Shown here: positions 1 to 5,571 of the stretch, in pieces
Position numbering within the stretch: the first letter of the stretch is position 1
Layout of the letters: each line of letters starts with the position of its first letter
Source of the DNA: Acidimicrobiia bacterium
GTDB lineage: Bacteria; Actinomycetota; Acidimicrobiia; Spongiisociales; UBA5794
Reading direction: 5' to 3'
Length of the DNA stretch: 12,457 nucleotides
Assembly: GCA_030599515.1 (NCBI GenBank)
Contig: JAUVNV010000051.1
Location: 1-12,457 of the forward strand
Program-made: the position numbers and the translations under genes
Notes under the pieces: generated by a model
Database searches by the model: none
What the model saw: the letters and a program-made list of their open reading frames with translations, nothing else
What the model was told of the DNA's origin: nothing

Positions 1-13
1 CAACCCGGTGTGA

Positions 14-42
14 CAGAAAAGAGGGCTAGCTGCGCTCGCCCT
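14..42 (-). terminator. Probable rho-independent terminator of the fadI-fadJ operon
   Basis: Read on the minus strand, an AGGGC/GCCCT outer stem (positions 42-38 and 26-22), one mismatch and an AGC/GCT inner stem close a three-base GCA loop. CTTTTCT follows at once. The T-run directly after the stem fits an intrinsic terminator for leftward transcription. It lies about 140 bases after the fadJ stop, so it could also belong to an undetected transcript in the gap. The stem is modest, hence moderate confidence. Confidence 0.5.
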
Positions 43-44
43 TA

Positions 45-160
45 TCGGTAGTCGGTAGTCGGAACGTCCGGCTGCAAGCTCCAAGCTGGAAGAACCGACC
101 AGGACGTGTCTCTTGTAGCTTGTAGCTTGTGTCTTGTGGCTACTCGGCTACTCCGCTACT
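45..160. repeat. Degenerate heptanucleotide repeats in the gap after fadJ
   Basis: Several short blocks repeat with a 7-bp period: TCGGTAG twice plus TCGG (45-62), CAAGCT units offset by seven (75-87), then a run of seven units from 111 to 160 that drifts from TCTTGTA through GCTTGTA, GCTTGTG and TCTTGTG to GCTACTC-type units, one of them eight bases long. No convincing gene crosses the area. A similar 7-bp array lies at 3774-3808. The pattern resembles the short tandem heptamer repeats known between genes in some bacteria; its role is unknown. Confidence 0.6.
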
Positions 161-180
161 TCCTCTCGGCGAAACCGGGC

Positions 181-2343
181 CTACCGGAACTTCTTGTTCG
201 ACCCGGCGTGGGTTCGGATGATCCCTGCGGGTTCGAAGCGCACCCCGTGCTTCTCGGCGAGCGCTTCGAGCTTGGCGACGATCTCTCCGGCGCCGACCTC
301 GTCCATCCACCAGAACGGGCCACCCCGGAACGGTGGGAACCCGAGACCCATCACGGCTCCCATGTCACCGTCGAGAGCCGACTGGAGGATCCCCTCCTCG
401 AGGCAGCGGGCCGCCTCGTTGACCATCGCCAGGGCGATGCGCTCCTGGATCTCGGCCTTCGGAATCTTGCGCCGCGGTCCGAGTCCGAGCGCCTGGTAGA
501 CGCTCTCGTCGACCCCGCCGCGCTCTCCTTTGTCGCTGTACTCGTAGAAGCCGCGGCCGTTCTTTCGGCCCCTGCGATCGTCATCGAGGAGACCTTGCGC
601 CATGTCGGGCCCGGCCATCCGCTCGCCGAACGCGTCGAGCATGATCTTCGAGATGTGCGCCCCGACGTCGATACCGACCTCATCGGTCAACAGCAGCGGA
701 CCGATCGGGAAGCCCCATTTCACCATCGCCTTGTCGACCGCCTTGACCGAGGCGCCCTCCGACAGCAGATGGAAGGCCTCGTTCAAGTAGGGCACGAGGA
801 TCCTCGTCGTGTAGAACCCGGGTCCGTCTTTGACCACGATCACGGTCTTTCCCTGACGCTTCCCGAATTCAACGGCGGTCACCGTCGCCCAGTCAGCGGT
901 CTCGTCGGTTACGACGATCTCGAGCAGAGGCATCTTCTCGACGGGCGAGAAGTAGTGCATGCCGAGAACCCCTTCGGGGTGCTCGGCGTTCGCTGCGATG
1001 TCGGCGATCGGGAGCGACGAGGTGTTCGAGGCGAAGACGACGTCATCGCCGATCACGGCCTCGGCCTCGGCAAGCAGGGTCCGTTTCAACTCGAGGCTCT
1101 CGAAAACGGCCTCGATGACGATGTCGACGTTCTGGAAACCGCTCCAGTCGGTCGTGCCGGTGACCTTGTTCAGGGCCTGCTCGCCCTCGAACGGCGTGAG
1201 TCGGTGCCGCTGCACCTGCTTCGAGACTTCCTTCGAGACGTGTGCGAGTGCCCGTTCGATGCCGGCGTCGTCGACCTCTCGCACGCGTGCTGTGGCTCCG
1301 GCTTTCAGAACCGATACGGTCGCGATCCCGGCGCCCATGAGACCCCCTCCGAGGATCCCAACCTTGGATACGTTCCTCGGTTCTGCGTGGCCGCTGATCC
1401 CGGTTGCGTACTTCATCATCTGCGAGGCGAAGAAGATCCCACGGAGCGCCTTCGACTCGGGCGAGGTGACCAGTTCACCGAAGAACGTCGCCTCTGCCTC
1501 GTACCCGGCGGCGTTGCCCTGATCGATACCGATCTTGACGGCTTCGAGTGCCCGCTGCGGCGCCGGGTAGAGGCCCTTCGTCTTTGCAAGCATCGCCTCT
1601 TCGGCCTTCTTGAACATGAGCCGACGTCCCACCGGATTCTGTTCGAGAGCGAGAGCTTGGAGATGGGACGGGGCGAGGAAGCCCTTCACCGATGCACCCC
1701 TGGATTCCCCGAGCTTCCCGATCGATGCAGAGGCTCTCTTCTTCGCGATGTCGTAGAGCATCTCGACGGGTACGACCTCGTCGACGAGGCCGATCTTGAG
1801 GGCTCTGCGGGGCCGAACGGGTCGACCGGTGAGGATCATGTCGAGCGCCGCTGCGATGCCGATGATCTTCGGAAGGCGCTGCGTCCCACCTCCGGCGGGG
1901 AGGATTCCGAGCTGGACCTCGGGCTGTCCGAGTTGCGTCTTCTTGCCGTCGGTCGCGATGCGCATCGAACCGGTCAGAGCGAGTTCAAGGCCGCCGCCGA
2001 GGCAGGCTCCGTCGATCGCCATCACGACCGGTTTGTCGTGAACCACGTGCAGCGCCTCGATCCGGACGAAGAGAGCGTGCAGTTCTCTGATCACCGCCGC
2101 TGCCTCGTCGGGTTCGGAGAGGGTCTCGAAGAAGCGGATGTCTGCACCGGCGAGGAAGTTCCCCTTCTTCGCAGAGCCGATCACGACCGCCTTGATCGCC
2201 GGGTCGGTCTCGATCCGATCGATCACAGCCGTGAAGTCGTCGAAGATAGCGGGGCCGATCGTGTTCATCGGCTCGCCGGCGCGGTCGAGCAGGACGGCGG
2301 CAACGCCGTTCTCGACGTTGAACCTGAAGTGTGTGAGTTCCAT
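181..2343 (-). CDS. fadJ: Fatty-acid oxidation complex alpha subunit FadJ (enoyl-CoA hydratase / 3-hydroxyacyl-CoA dehydrogenase)
   Basis: A bifunctional cytoplasmic enzyme of 720 residues for the hydration and NAD-dependent oxidation steps of beta-oxidation. The N-terminal crotonase domain (about 1-190) has the oxyanion segment FLAGADIRFF (63-72) and two glutamates, E120 in GGGLE and E142 in GQPE, matching the catalytic pair of FadB. The dehydrogenase half starts with the NAD loop GGGLMG (332-337). It carries H463 in GMHYFSPVEK and E475, twelve residues later as in the family dyad, followed by the C-terminal helical domains (about 510-720). The motif GPGFYTTR has threonine where many bacterial homologues have asparagine, as in mitochondrial HADHA-like proteins. 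The start is the ATG at 2343, preceded by GGAGGAAGCC; an in-frame extension 22 codons longer lacks a ribosome site and runs into fadI. It lies 10 bases after fadI, so the two are co-transcribed. Confidence 0.96.
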   Translation of the reverse strand: MELTHFRFNVENGVAAVLLDRAGEPMNTIGPAIFDDFTAVIDRIETDPAIKAVVIGSAKKGNFLAGADIRFFETLSEPDEAAAVIRELHALFVRIEALHVVHDKPVVMAIDGACLGGGLELALTGSMRIATDGKKTQLGQPEVQLGILPAGGGTQRLPKIIGIAAALDMILTGRPVRPRRALKIGLVDEVVPVEMLYDIAKKRASASIGKLGESRGASVKGFLAPSHLQALALEQNPVGRRLMFKKAEEAMLAKTKGLYPAPQRALEAVKIGIDQGNAAGYEAEATFFGELVTSPESKALRGIFFASQMMKYATGISGHAEPRNVSKVGILGGGLMGAGIATVSVLKAGATARVREVDDAGIERALAHVSKEVSKQVQRHRLTPFEGEQALNKVTGTTDWSGFQNVDIVIEAVFESLELKRTLLAEAEAVIGDDVVFASNTSSLPIADIAANAEHPEGVLGMHYFSPVEKMPLLEIVVTDETADWATVTAVEFGKRQGKTVIVVKDGPGFYTTRILVPYLNEAFHLLSEGASVKAVDKAMVKWGFPIGPLLLTDEVGIDVGAHISKIMLDAFGERMAGPDMAQGLLDDDRRGRKNGRGFYEYSDKGERGGVDESVYQALGLGPRRKIPKAEIQERIALAMVNEAARCLEEGILQSALDGDMGAVMGLGFPPFRGGPFWWMDEVGAGEIVAKLEALAEKHGVRFEPAGIIRTHAGSNKKFR

Positions 2344-2353
2344 GGCTTCCTCC
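2344..2353 (-). promoter_or_regulatory. Ribosome-binding site of fadJ filling the whole fadI-fadJ gap
   Basis: The ten bases between the fadI stop and the fadJ ATG read GGAGGAAGCC on the minus strand, a strong Shine-Dalgarno element. It fixes the fadJ start at 2343 and indicates strong, independent re-initiation on a shared mRNA. Confidence 0.85.
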
Positions 2354-3661
2354 CTACCGCTCGAGTACGACGGCAGCGCCGAGACCGCCCGCTGCGCATT
2401 GCGTGACAAGGGCCATGCCCCCGTCCCTTCTGGCCAGTTCGTTGGCCATGGTCAAGATCTGACGGGCACCGGTGGCCCCGAAGGGGTGACCGAGGCTGAT
2501 CGATCCTCCGTAGAGGTTGAACTTCTCGTCCGGGATCTCACCGATCGCTTCGTCTCTGCCGAGCCATCGCTTCGCCCACTCGGCCGAGGCGAATGCCTGC
2601 GTGTTCGACAGGATCTGCGCGGAGAACGCCTCGTGCATGTCGATCACGTCGATGTCGTCGAGCGTCAACTTCGCCTTGTCGAGGGCTATCGGAGTTGCGA
2701 ACGATGGGCCCATGAGCAGCTGCCAGTTCGGATCGAGCGCCGCGAACGCCCAGGACCGAATGAAGGCCCTGGGGACGAGTCCGAGGCGCTCGGCGGTTTT
2801 CTCCTCCATGAGGATCACGGCGGACGCTCCATCGGTCAGAGGAGACGAGTTCCCCGCGGTGATCGTGCCGTACTTCCGGTCGAACACCGGACGCAGCTTC
2901 GCGAGTGACTCCATGCTCGAGTCGGCGCGGGGGATGTTGTCTCGCGTGACGGTCTTGTTGAACCTCGGTCCGACGGGGAACGGCATCACCTCGTCATCGA
3001 AGATCCCGTTCTCCCACGCGGCGATCGCCTTCTGATGCGAACGGAGAGCGAACTCGTCCTGGGCTTCTCGGGTGATCCCGTTCTCTTTGGCCATGATCTC
3101 GCCGGAGGCGCCCATGGTCAGGCCGGTGGACCGTTCGGCGATTGCCGGTGGCTGAGGAGCGAGGTCCTTCGGTCGGAGTGCCGAGAACGCCTTCACCTTG
3201 CCGCCGATGTCCTTCGCGGCGTTGGCGTCCATCAGGACGTCGACGAAGCGGTCCGAGTACATGATGGGAGGCCTGGACAGCGAATCGGCGCCGCCTGCGA
3301 CCACGATGTCGGCGTCGCCGAGAAGGATCGACTGGGCACCCGAAACGACTGCCTGCGTCGACGTCGCGCAGGCACGGCTCACGGAGAACGCATCGACGGT
3401 CTGGGGGAAGTCGCCGGCGAGGACCACCTCCCTGGCGATGTTCGGGCCGGCAACGTCGGCGATGACCGCGCCGTAGACGACCTGGTCGACCCGGCCGCCT
3501 TCGATGCCGGCTCGTTGGAGCAACTCATTGACGACGGCGGATGCCAGGTCGAGTGTGGTGAGATCCTTGAACGCCGTTCCCGACTTGACGAACGGTGTGC
3601 GAAGACCGTCGACGATCGCGACTCGGCGTCCGTAGACGACGCCGGGATGCTTCGCGGCCAT
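2354..3661 (-). CDS. fadI: Acetyl-CoA C-acyltransferase FadI (3-ketoacyl-CoA thiolase, beta subunit)
   Basis: A 435-residue thiolase, close to the usual FadI length, which cleaves 3-ketoacyl-CoA to acetyl-CoA and a shortened acyl-CoA at the end of each beta-oxidation round. The nucleophile is C98 in SVSRACATSTQAV. The C-terminal half has HEAF (H343), GHPFGATGAR (H392) and the acid/base C422 in QCAAGGLGAA. The segment PNIAREVVLAGDFPQTVDAF and the NSSPLTDGASAVILM block are typical of the FadI branch rather than FadA. The start is the ATG at 3661, with AAGGAG at 3672-3667 five bases upstream; the same frame stays open much further upstream, but only as a shadow inside the sigma gene. FadI and FadJ are expected to form a multienzyme complex. 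I saw no convincing promoter in the 160-base gap upstream, so read-through from the sigma gene is possible. Confidence 0.96.
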   Translation of the reverse strand: MAAKHPGVVYGRRVAIVDGLRTPFVKSGTAFKDLTTLDLASAVVNELLQRAGIEGGRVDQVVYGAVIADVAGPNIAREVVLAGDFPQTVDAFSVSRACATSTQAVVSGAQSILLGDADIVVAGGADSLSRPPIMYSDRFVDVLMDANAAKDIGGKVKAFSALRPKDLAPQPPAIAERSTGLTMGASGEIMAKENGITREAQDEFALRSHQKAIAAWENGIFDDEVMPFPVGPRFNKTVTRDNIPRADSSMESLAKLRPVFDRKYGTITAGNSSPLTDGASAVILMEEKTAERLGLVPRAFIRSWAFAALDPNWQLLMGPSFATPIALDKAKLTLDDIDVIDMHEAFSAQILSNTQAFASAEWAKRWLGRDEAIGEIPDEKFNLYGGSISLGHPFGATGARQILTMANELARRDGGMALVTQCAAGGLGAAVVLER

Positions 3662-3704
3662 GGGGACTCCTTCATGTAGGTGCGACCCCCATTCTCGCGC
3701 ACGG

Positions 3705-3724
3705 GCTGGGGCTTGTAGCCCAGC
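3705..3724 (-). terminator. GC-rich hairpin between the sigma gene and fadI
   Basis: On the minus strand, GCTGGGCT and AGCCCCAGC pair around an ACA loop with one bulged base. It lies downstream of the sigma gene and just upstream of the fadI ribosome site. No T-run follows, so it is not a classical intrinsic terminator. It may attenuate transcription into fadI or simply be structured leader. Confidence 0.25.
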
Positions 3725-3739
3725 TTCCCAGGACGCGAC

Positions 3740-3769
3740 GAAGGCCGCTCCAGAACAGGAGCAACCTTC
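3740..3769 (-). terminator. Possible terminator hairpin of the sigma-factor gene
   Basis: Read leftward, GAAGGTTGCTCC and GGAGCGGCCTTC form a 12-bp stem around a six-base loop; the two central pairs are U-G wobbles in minus-strand RNA. On the plus strand those positions become C-A mismatches, so the structure favours leftward transcripts. It starts about 50 bases after the sigma-factor stop. There is no T-run after it, which limits confidence. Confidence 0.35.
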
Positions 3770-3773
3770 GCTG

Positions 3774-3808
3774 TACGGGATACGGAGTGCGGAGTACGGA
3801 GTACGCCG
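3774..3808. repeat. Heptanucleotide tandem repeat after the sigma gene
   Basis: Five consecutive 7-base units read TACGGGA, TACGGAG, TGCGGAG, TACGGAG and TACGCCG. A GGCGGC-GTA-GCCGCC inverted repeat follows at 3808-3822, touching the sigma stop codon. The unit length matches the repeats at 45-160 although the unit sequence differs. Confidence 0.65.
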
Positions 3809-3821
3809 GCGGCGTAGCCGC

Positions 3822-4766
3822 CTAGAAATCCATCGCGTCCTCGCGAAGACCGAATGCCGGGTGGCGGAGCTTCGAGAGAGCGAGCTTCTCGATCGACCGG
3901 ACCCTGGTCGGGCCGAGCCCGAGGTTCCCGCCGATCTCCTCGTGCGTACGGGGGAGACCGTCTTCGAATCCAACCCGCATCGACAGGATGTAGGCCTCAC
4001 GCTGGGGGAGGCGGTTGATCGCTTCCCGGAGTGACTCGATGGCGCTGGCCTTCTCGGTCTCGCGGACCGGGTCTTCCTCGTCGTGGTGTGCGACGAAGTC
4101 GCCGAGTACTGCGCCGTCTTCGCCGACGGGTGCCTCGAGCGAGACGGAGTCGTTGACGAGCTGGGCTTCGACGACGGCGTCGAGGGAGAGGCCGGATTCG
4201 TAGGACAGCTCTTCGGGCGTCGGCTCCCGGCCGAGTTCGGAGAGAAGACGGTTGCGGGTGCTGTTGAGCGTGACGAGCGTGTCGTGGAGCGAGTTGGGGA
4301 GACGCACCGTGCGGGACTTCTCGGCCACTGCACGCTGCATGGACTGACGGATCCACCAGGTCGCGTAGGTCGAGAACTTGAAGCCCCGGCGCCAGTCGAA
4401 CTTCTCGACGGCACGGATGAGCCCGAGGTTCCCCTCCTGGATGAGGTCGATGAACTCGATGCCGTACTGGCTGCGGTACCGCTTCGCCTGACTGACGACG
4501 AGACGGAGGTTCGCCTGAGCGAAACGCTCGCGAGCCTCGCGGCCCTTGCGTACGGCACGCTGGAGGCGGACCTTCTCGGCGCCTCGCACCGACACTGCAG
4601 AGAGCTGCTCATCGGCAGCACGCCCTGTCTCGATCGCCTGGGCGAGTTCGACTTCCTCATCTGCGGTGAGCAAGTCGTGGTATGAGATCTCTTGGAGGTA
4701 GCGCGTCAAGCTGTCGCCCATCTCGAGCGGTTGACCGGCCATTCGGATCTTTTCTGCCGTCTTCAT
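3822..4766 (-). CDS. RNA polymerase sigma factor, sigma-70 family group 2 (SigA/HrdB-like)
   Basis: A promoter-recognition subunit of 314 residues. It lacks the acidic region 1.1 of primary sigma factors but keeps region 1.2 (DSLTRYLQEI, 18-27), region 2 (about 84-160, with LIQEGNLGLIRAVEKFDW and FSTYATWWIRQSMQRAV), region 3 (about 165-240, with GREPTPEEL) and region 4 (about 245-303, ending SIEKLALSKLRHP). Lacking region 1.1 and being shorter than a housekeeping factor, it looks like a group 2 alternative sigma. Region 2.4 continues into TVRLPNSLHD rather than the usual IRIPVHMVE. The start is placed at the ATG at 4766, with AAGGA ten bases upstream; a GTG six codons earlier (4784) is in frame but lacks a ribosome site. 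The predicted promoter at 4957-4985 would give a leader of about 185 bases. Its regulon cannot be read from sequence; fadI-fadJ downstream and the divergent thioesterase are candidate targets. Confidence 0.9.
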   Translation of the reverse strand: MKTAEKIRMAGQPLEMGDSLTRYLQEISYHDLLTADEEVELAQAIETGRAADEQLSAVSVRGAEKVRLQRAVRKGREARERFAQANLRLVVSQAKRYRSQYGIEFIDLIQEGNLGLIRAVEKFDWRRGFKFSTYATWWIRQSMQRAVAEKSRTVRLPNSLHDTLVTLNSTRNRLLSELGREPTPEELSYESGLSLDAVVEAQLVNDSVSLEAPVGEDGAVLGDFVAHHDEEDPVRETEKASAIESLREAINRLPQREAYILSMRVGFEDGLPRTHEEIGGNLGLGPTRVRSIEKLALSKLRHPAFGLREDAMDF

Positions 4767-4878
4767 GTTTGTGAAATCCTTCACTTAGTGATTCGCGTGT
4801 CAGTGCTGCGGGTCTTGGAGATTCGGCCCCATCGGCTCCTGCGTCCTTCGTTAGACGCTTCGACCGCAACGTTTGGTT

Positions 4879-4891
4879 CCCGACCGTCGGG
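4879..4891. promoter_or_regulatory. 13-bp palindrome in the sigma-gene leader
   Basis: CCCGAC and GTCGGG form perfect arms around one central base. The site lies inside the predicted long leader of the sigma gene, so it could be an RNA hairpin or a downstream operator. No known regulator site is recognised. Confidence 0.3.
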
Positions 4892-4956
4892 CTGTGTACA
4901 GGGAACAACGCTCTCAACGATGGAGGGGTTCCCGCGCGCGTACGGCTGGGATGGAC

Positions 4957-4985
4957 ACTATGACACAAATTCACGAGGACTTCAA
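4957..4985 (-). promoter_or_regulatory. Putative promoter of the sigma-factor gene
   Basis: On the minus strand TTGAAG (4985-4980) lies exactly 17 bases before CATAGT (4962-4957). Each hexamer matches its sigma-70 consensus at four of six positions. Transcription would start near 4950, leaving a leader of roughly 185 bases before the ATG at 4766. The -35 element abuts the palindrome at 4986-5005. Confidence 0.45.
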
Positions 4986-5005
4986 GCCCAAATCTCGATT
5001 TGGGC
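4986..5005. promoter_or_regulatory. 20-bp palindromic operator candidate between divergent promoters
   Basis: GCCCAAATC and GATTTGGGC are perfect nine-base arms around a central TC. The site directly abuts the -35 element of the leftward sigma promoter and overlaps the putative -35 of the rightward thioesterase promoter. A dimeric repressor bound here could control both. The size fits TetR- or MarR-class operators, but no such regulator gene is in the window and the binding protein is unknown. Confidence 0.6.
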
Positions 5006-5026
5006 GCCGAACGCCGACCGTACACT
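4999..5026 (+). promoter_or_regulatory. Putative leaderless promoter of the thioesterase gene
   Basis: TACACT at 5021-5026 fits the actinobacterial TANNNT -10 pattern and is separated from the ATG at 5033 by only six bases. The transcript is thus expected to start at or next to the start codon. A weak -35 (TTTGGG, 4999-5004) lies 16 bases upstream. There is no Shine-Dalgarno sequence before the ATG, consistent with leaderless translation. Confidence 0.5.
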
Positions 5027-5032
5027 CGCTCC

Positions 5033-5491
5033 ATGCCCGACTTCGACACGCTGGCCGCCCTCGTCGAGGTGGCCGAAAACCTCATTCCGTTCAACCGGAT
5101 CCTCGGTCTTCGCGAGTGCCGCATCAGCGACGACGGGACCGTCCGGATCCGTGTCGACCGGCGCGACGACCTGATCGGCAACTTCGCTCGCGGCTATCTC
5201 CACGGAGGTGTCATCTCGTCGACGCTCGACGTGGTCGGCGGCATCGCAGCGATGATGGGGGTCGTCGGTCGGGACCTGCCCGAGACCCAGGAAGAAGCAG
5301 CACGCATCTTCTCGAAGATCGGCACGATCGACATGCGGGTCGACTATCTCCGCCCCGGTGTCGGCGAGTGGTTCGACGCCTCGGCGGTCGTGCTGCGAAC
5401 CGGCTCGCGGGTCGCCGTGACCCGGATGGAGTTCCACAACGACGAGGGCACGCTCATCGCGGCCGGAACGGGCACGTACATCGTCGGGTGA
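5033..5491 (+). CDS. YigI-type hotdog-fold acyl-CoA thioesterase
   Basis: A 152-residue cytoplasmic protein of the PaaI/YigI hotdog superfamily, expected to hydrolyse acyl-CoA thioesters to free acid and CoA. Family marks are NRILGL (21-26), the oxyanion-loop HGG (57-59) followed by a helix carrying the likely catalytic D66 in SSTLDVVGG, and GTIDMRVDYLRPG (97-109). The last strand is RMEFHNDEG then AAGTGTYIVG. From memory, the same blocks in the same order occur in E. coli YigI, a medium/long-chain acyl-CoA thioesterase. The start is the ATG at 5033, which matches the family N-terminus and the leaderless promoter; a TTG eleven codons upstream is in frame but lies inside the promoter. It is transcribed away from the sigma gene and shares its control region. 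It may recycle CoA or remove stalled acyl-CoAs during beta-oxidation. Confidence 0.88.
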   Translation: MPDFDTLAALVEVAENLIPFNRILGLRECRISDDGTVRIRVDRRDDLIGNFARGYLHGGVISSTLDVVGGIAAMMGVVGRDLPETQEEAARIFSKIGTIDMRVDYLRPGVGEWFDASAVVLRTGSRVAVTRMEFHNDEGTLIAAGTGTYIVG

Positions 5492-5554
5492 GATAGGCAA
5501 TCGGGTCATTCGTCTCTAGATGCACCGTGCCTTCGCGCATAGCGTTTCCCGTGG

Positions 5555-5564
5555 AAGGGGAGGG
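5555..5564 (+). promoter_or_regulatory. Ribosome-binding site that sets the lipoprotein start
   Basis: AAGGGGAGGG lies seven bases before the ATG at 5572. Earlier in-frame starts (5527, and GTG at 5551) precede this element and would put charged residues ahead of the signal peptide, so the ATG at 5572 is preferred. Confidence 0.75.
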
Positions 5565-5571
5565 ACGCCGG

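Noticed and set aside
45..160. CRISPR array or mobile-element ends
   Set aside because: Units are only seven bases and contiguous, with no spacers, no cas genes, no transposase and no target-site duplication.
106..2406. A 766-codon open frame on the plus strand opposite fadJ
   Set aside because: It mirrors the codon structure of fadJ, whose catalytic motifs are all intact; the translation is rich in R, D, E and L with no domain signature, as expected of an antisense shadow in GC-rich DNA.
3662..4660. Long in-frame N-terminal extension of FadI
   Set aside because: It crosses the spacer repeats and reads the sigma gene out of frame as serine/arginine-rich sequence. The ATG at 3661 has a good ribosome site and gives normal FadI length.
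4784..4784. GTG start for the sigma gene six codons upstream
   Set aside because: No ribosome site precedes it, while AAGGA inside those codons fits the ATG at 4766.
5492..5571. Promoter for the lipoprotein operon
   Set aside because: TAGCGT at 5540-5545 and TAGATG near 5518 resemble -10 elements, but neither has an acceptable -35 at proper spacing, so no promoter is called.
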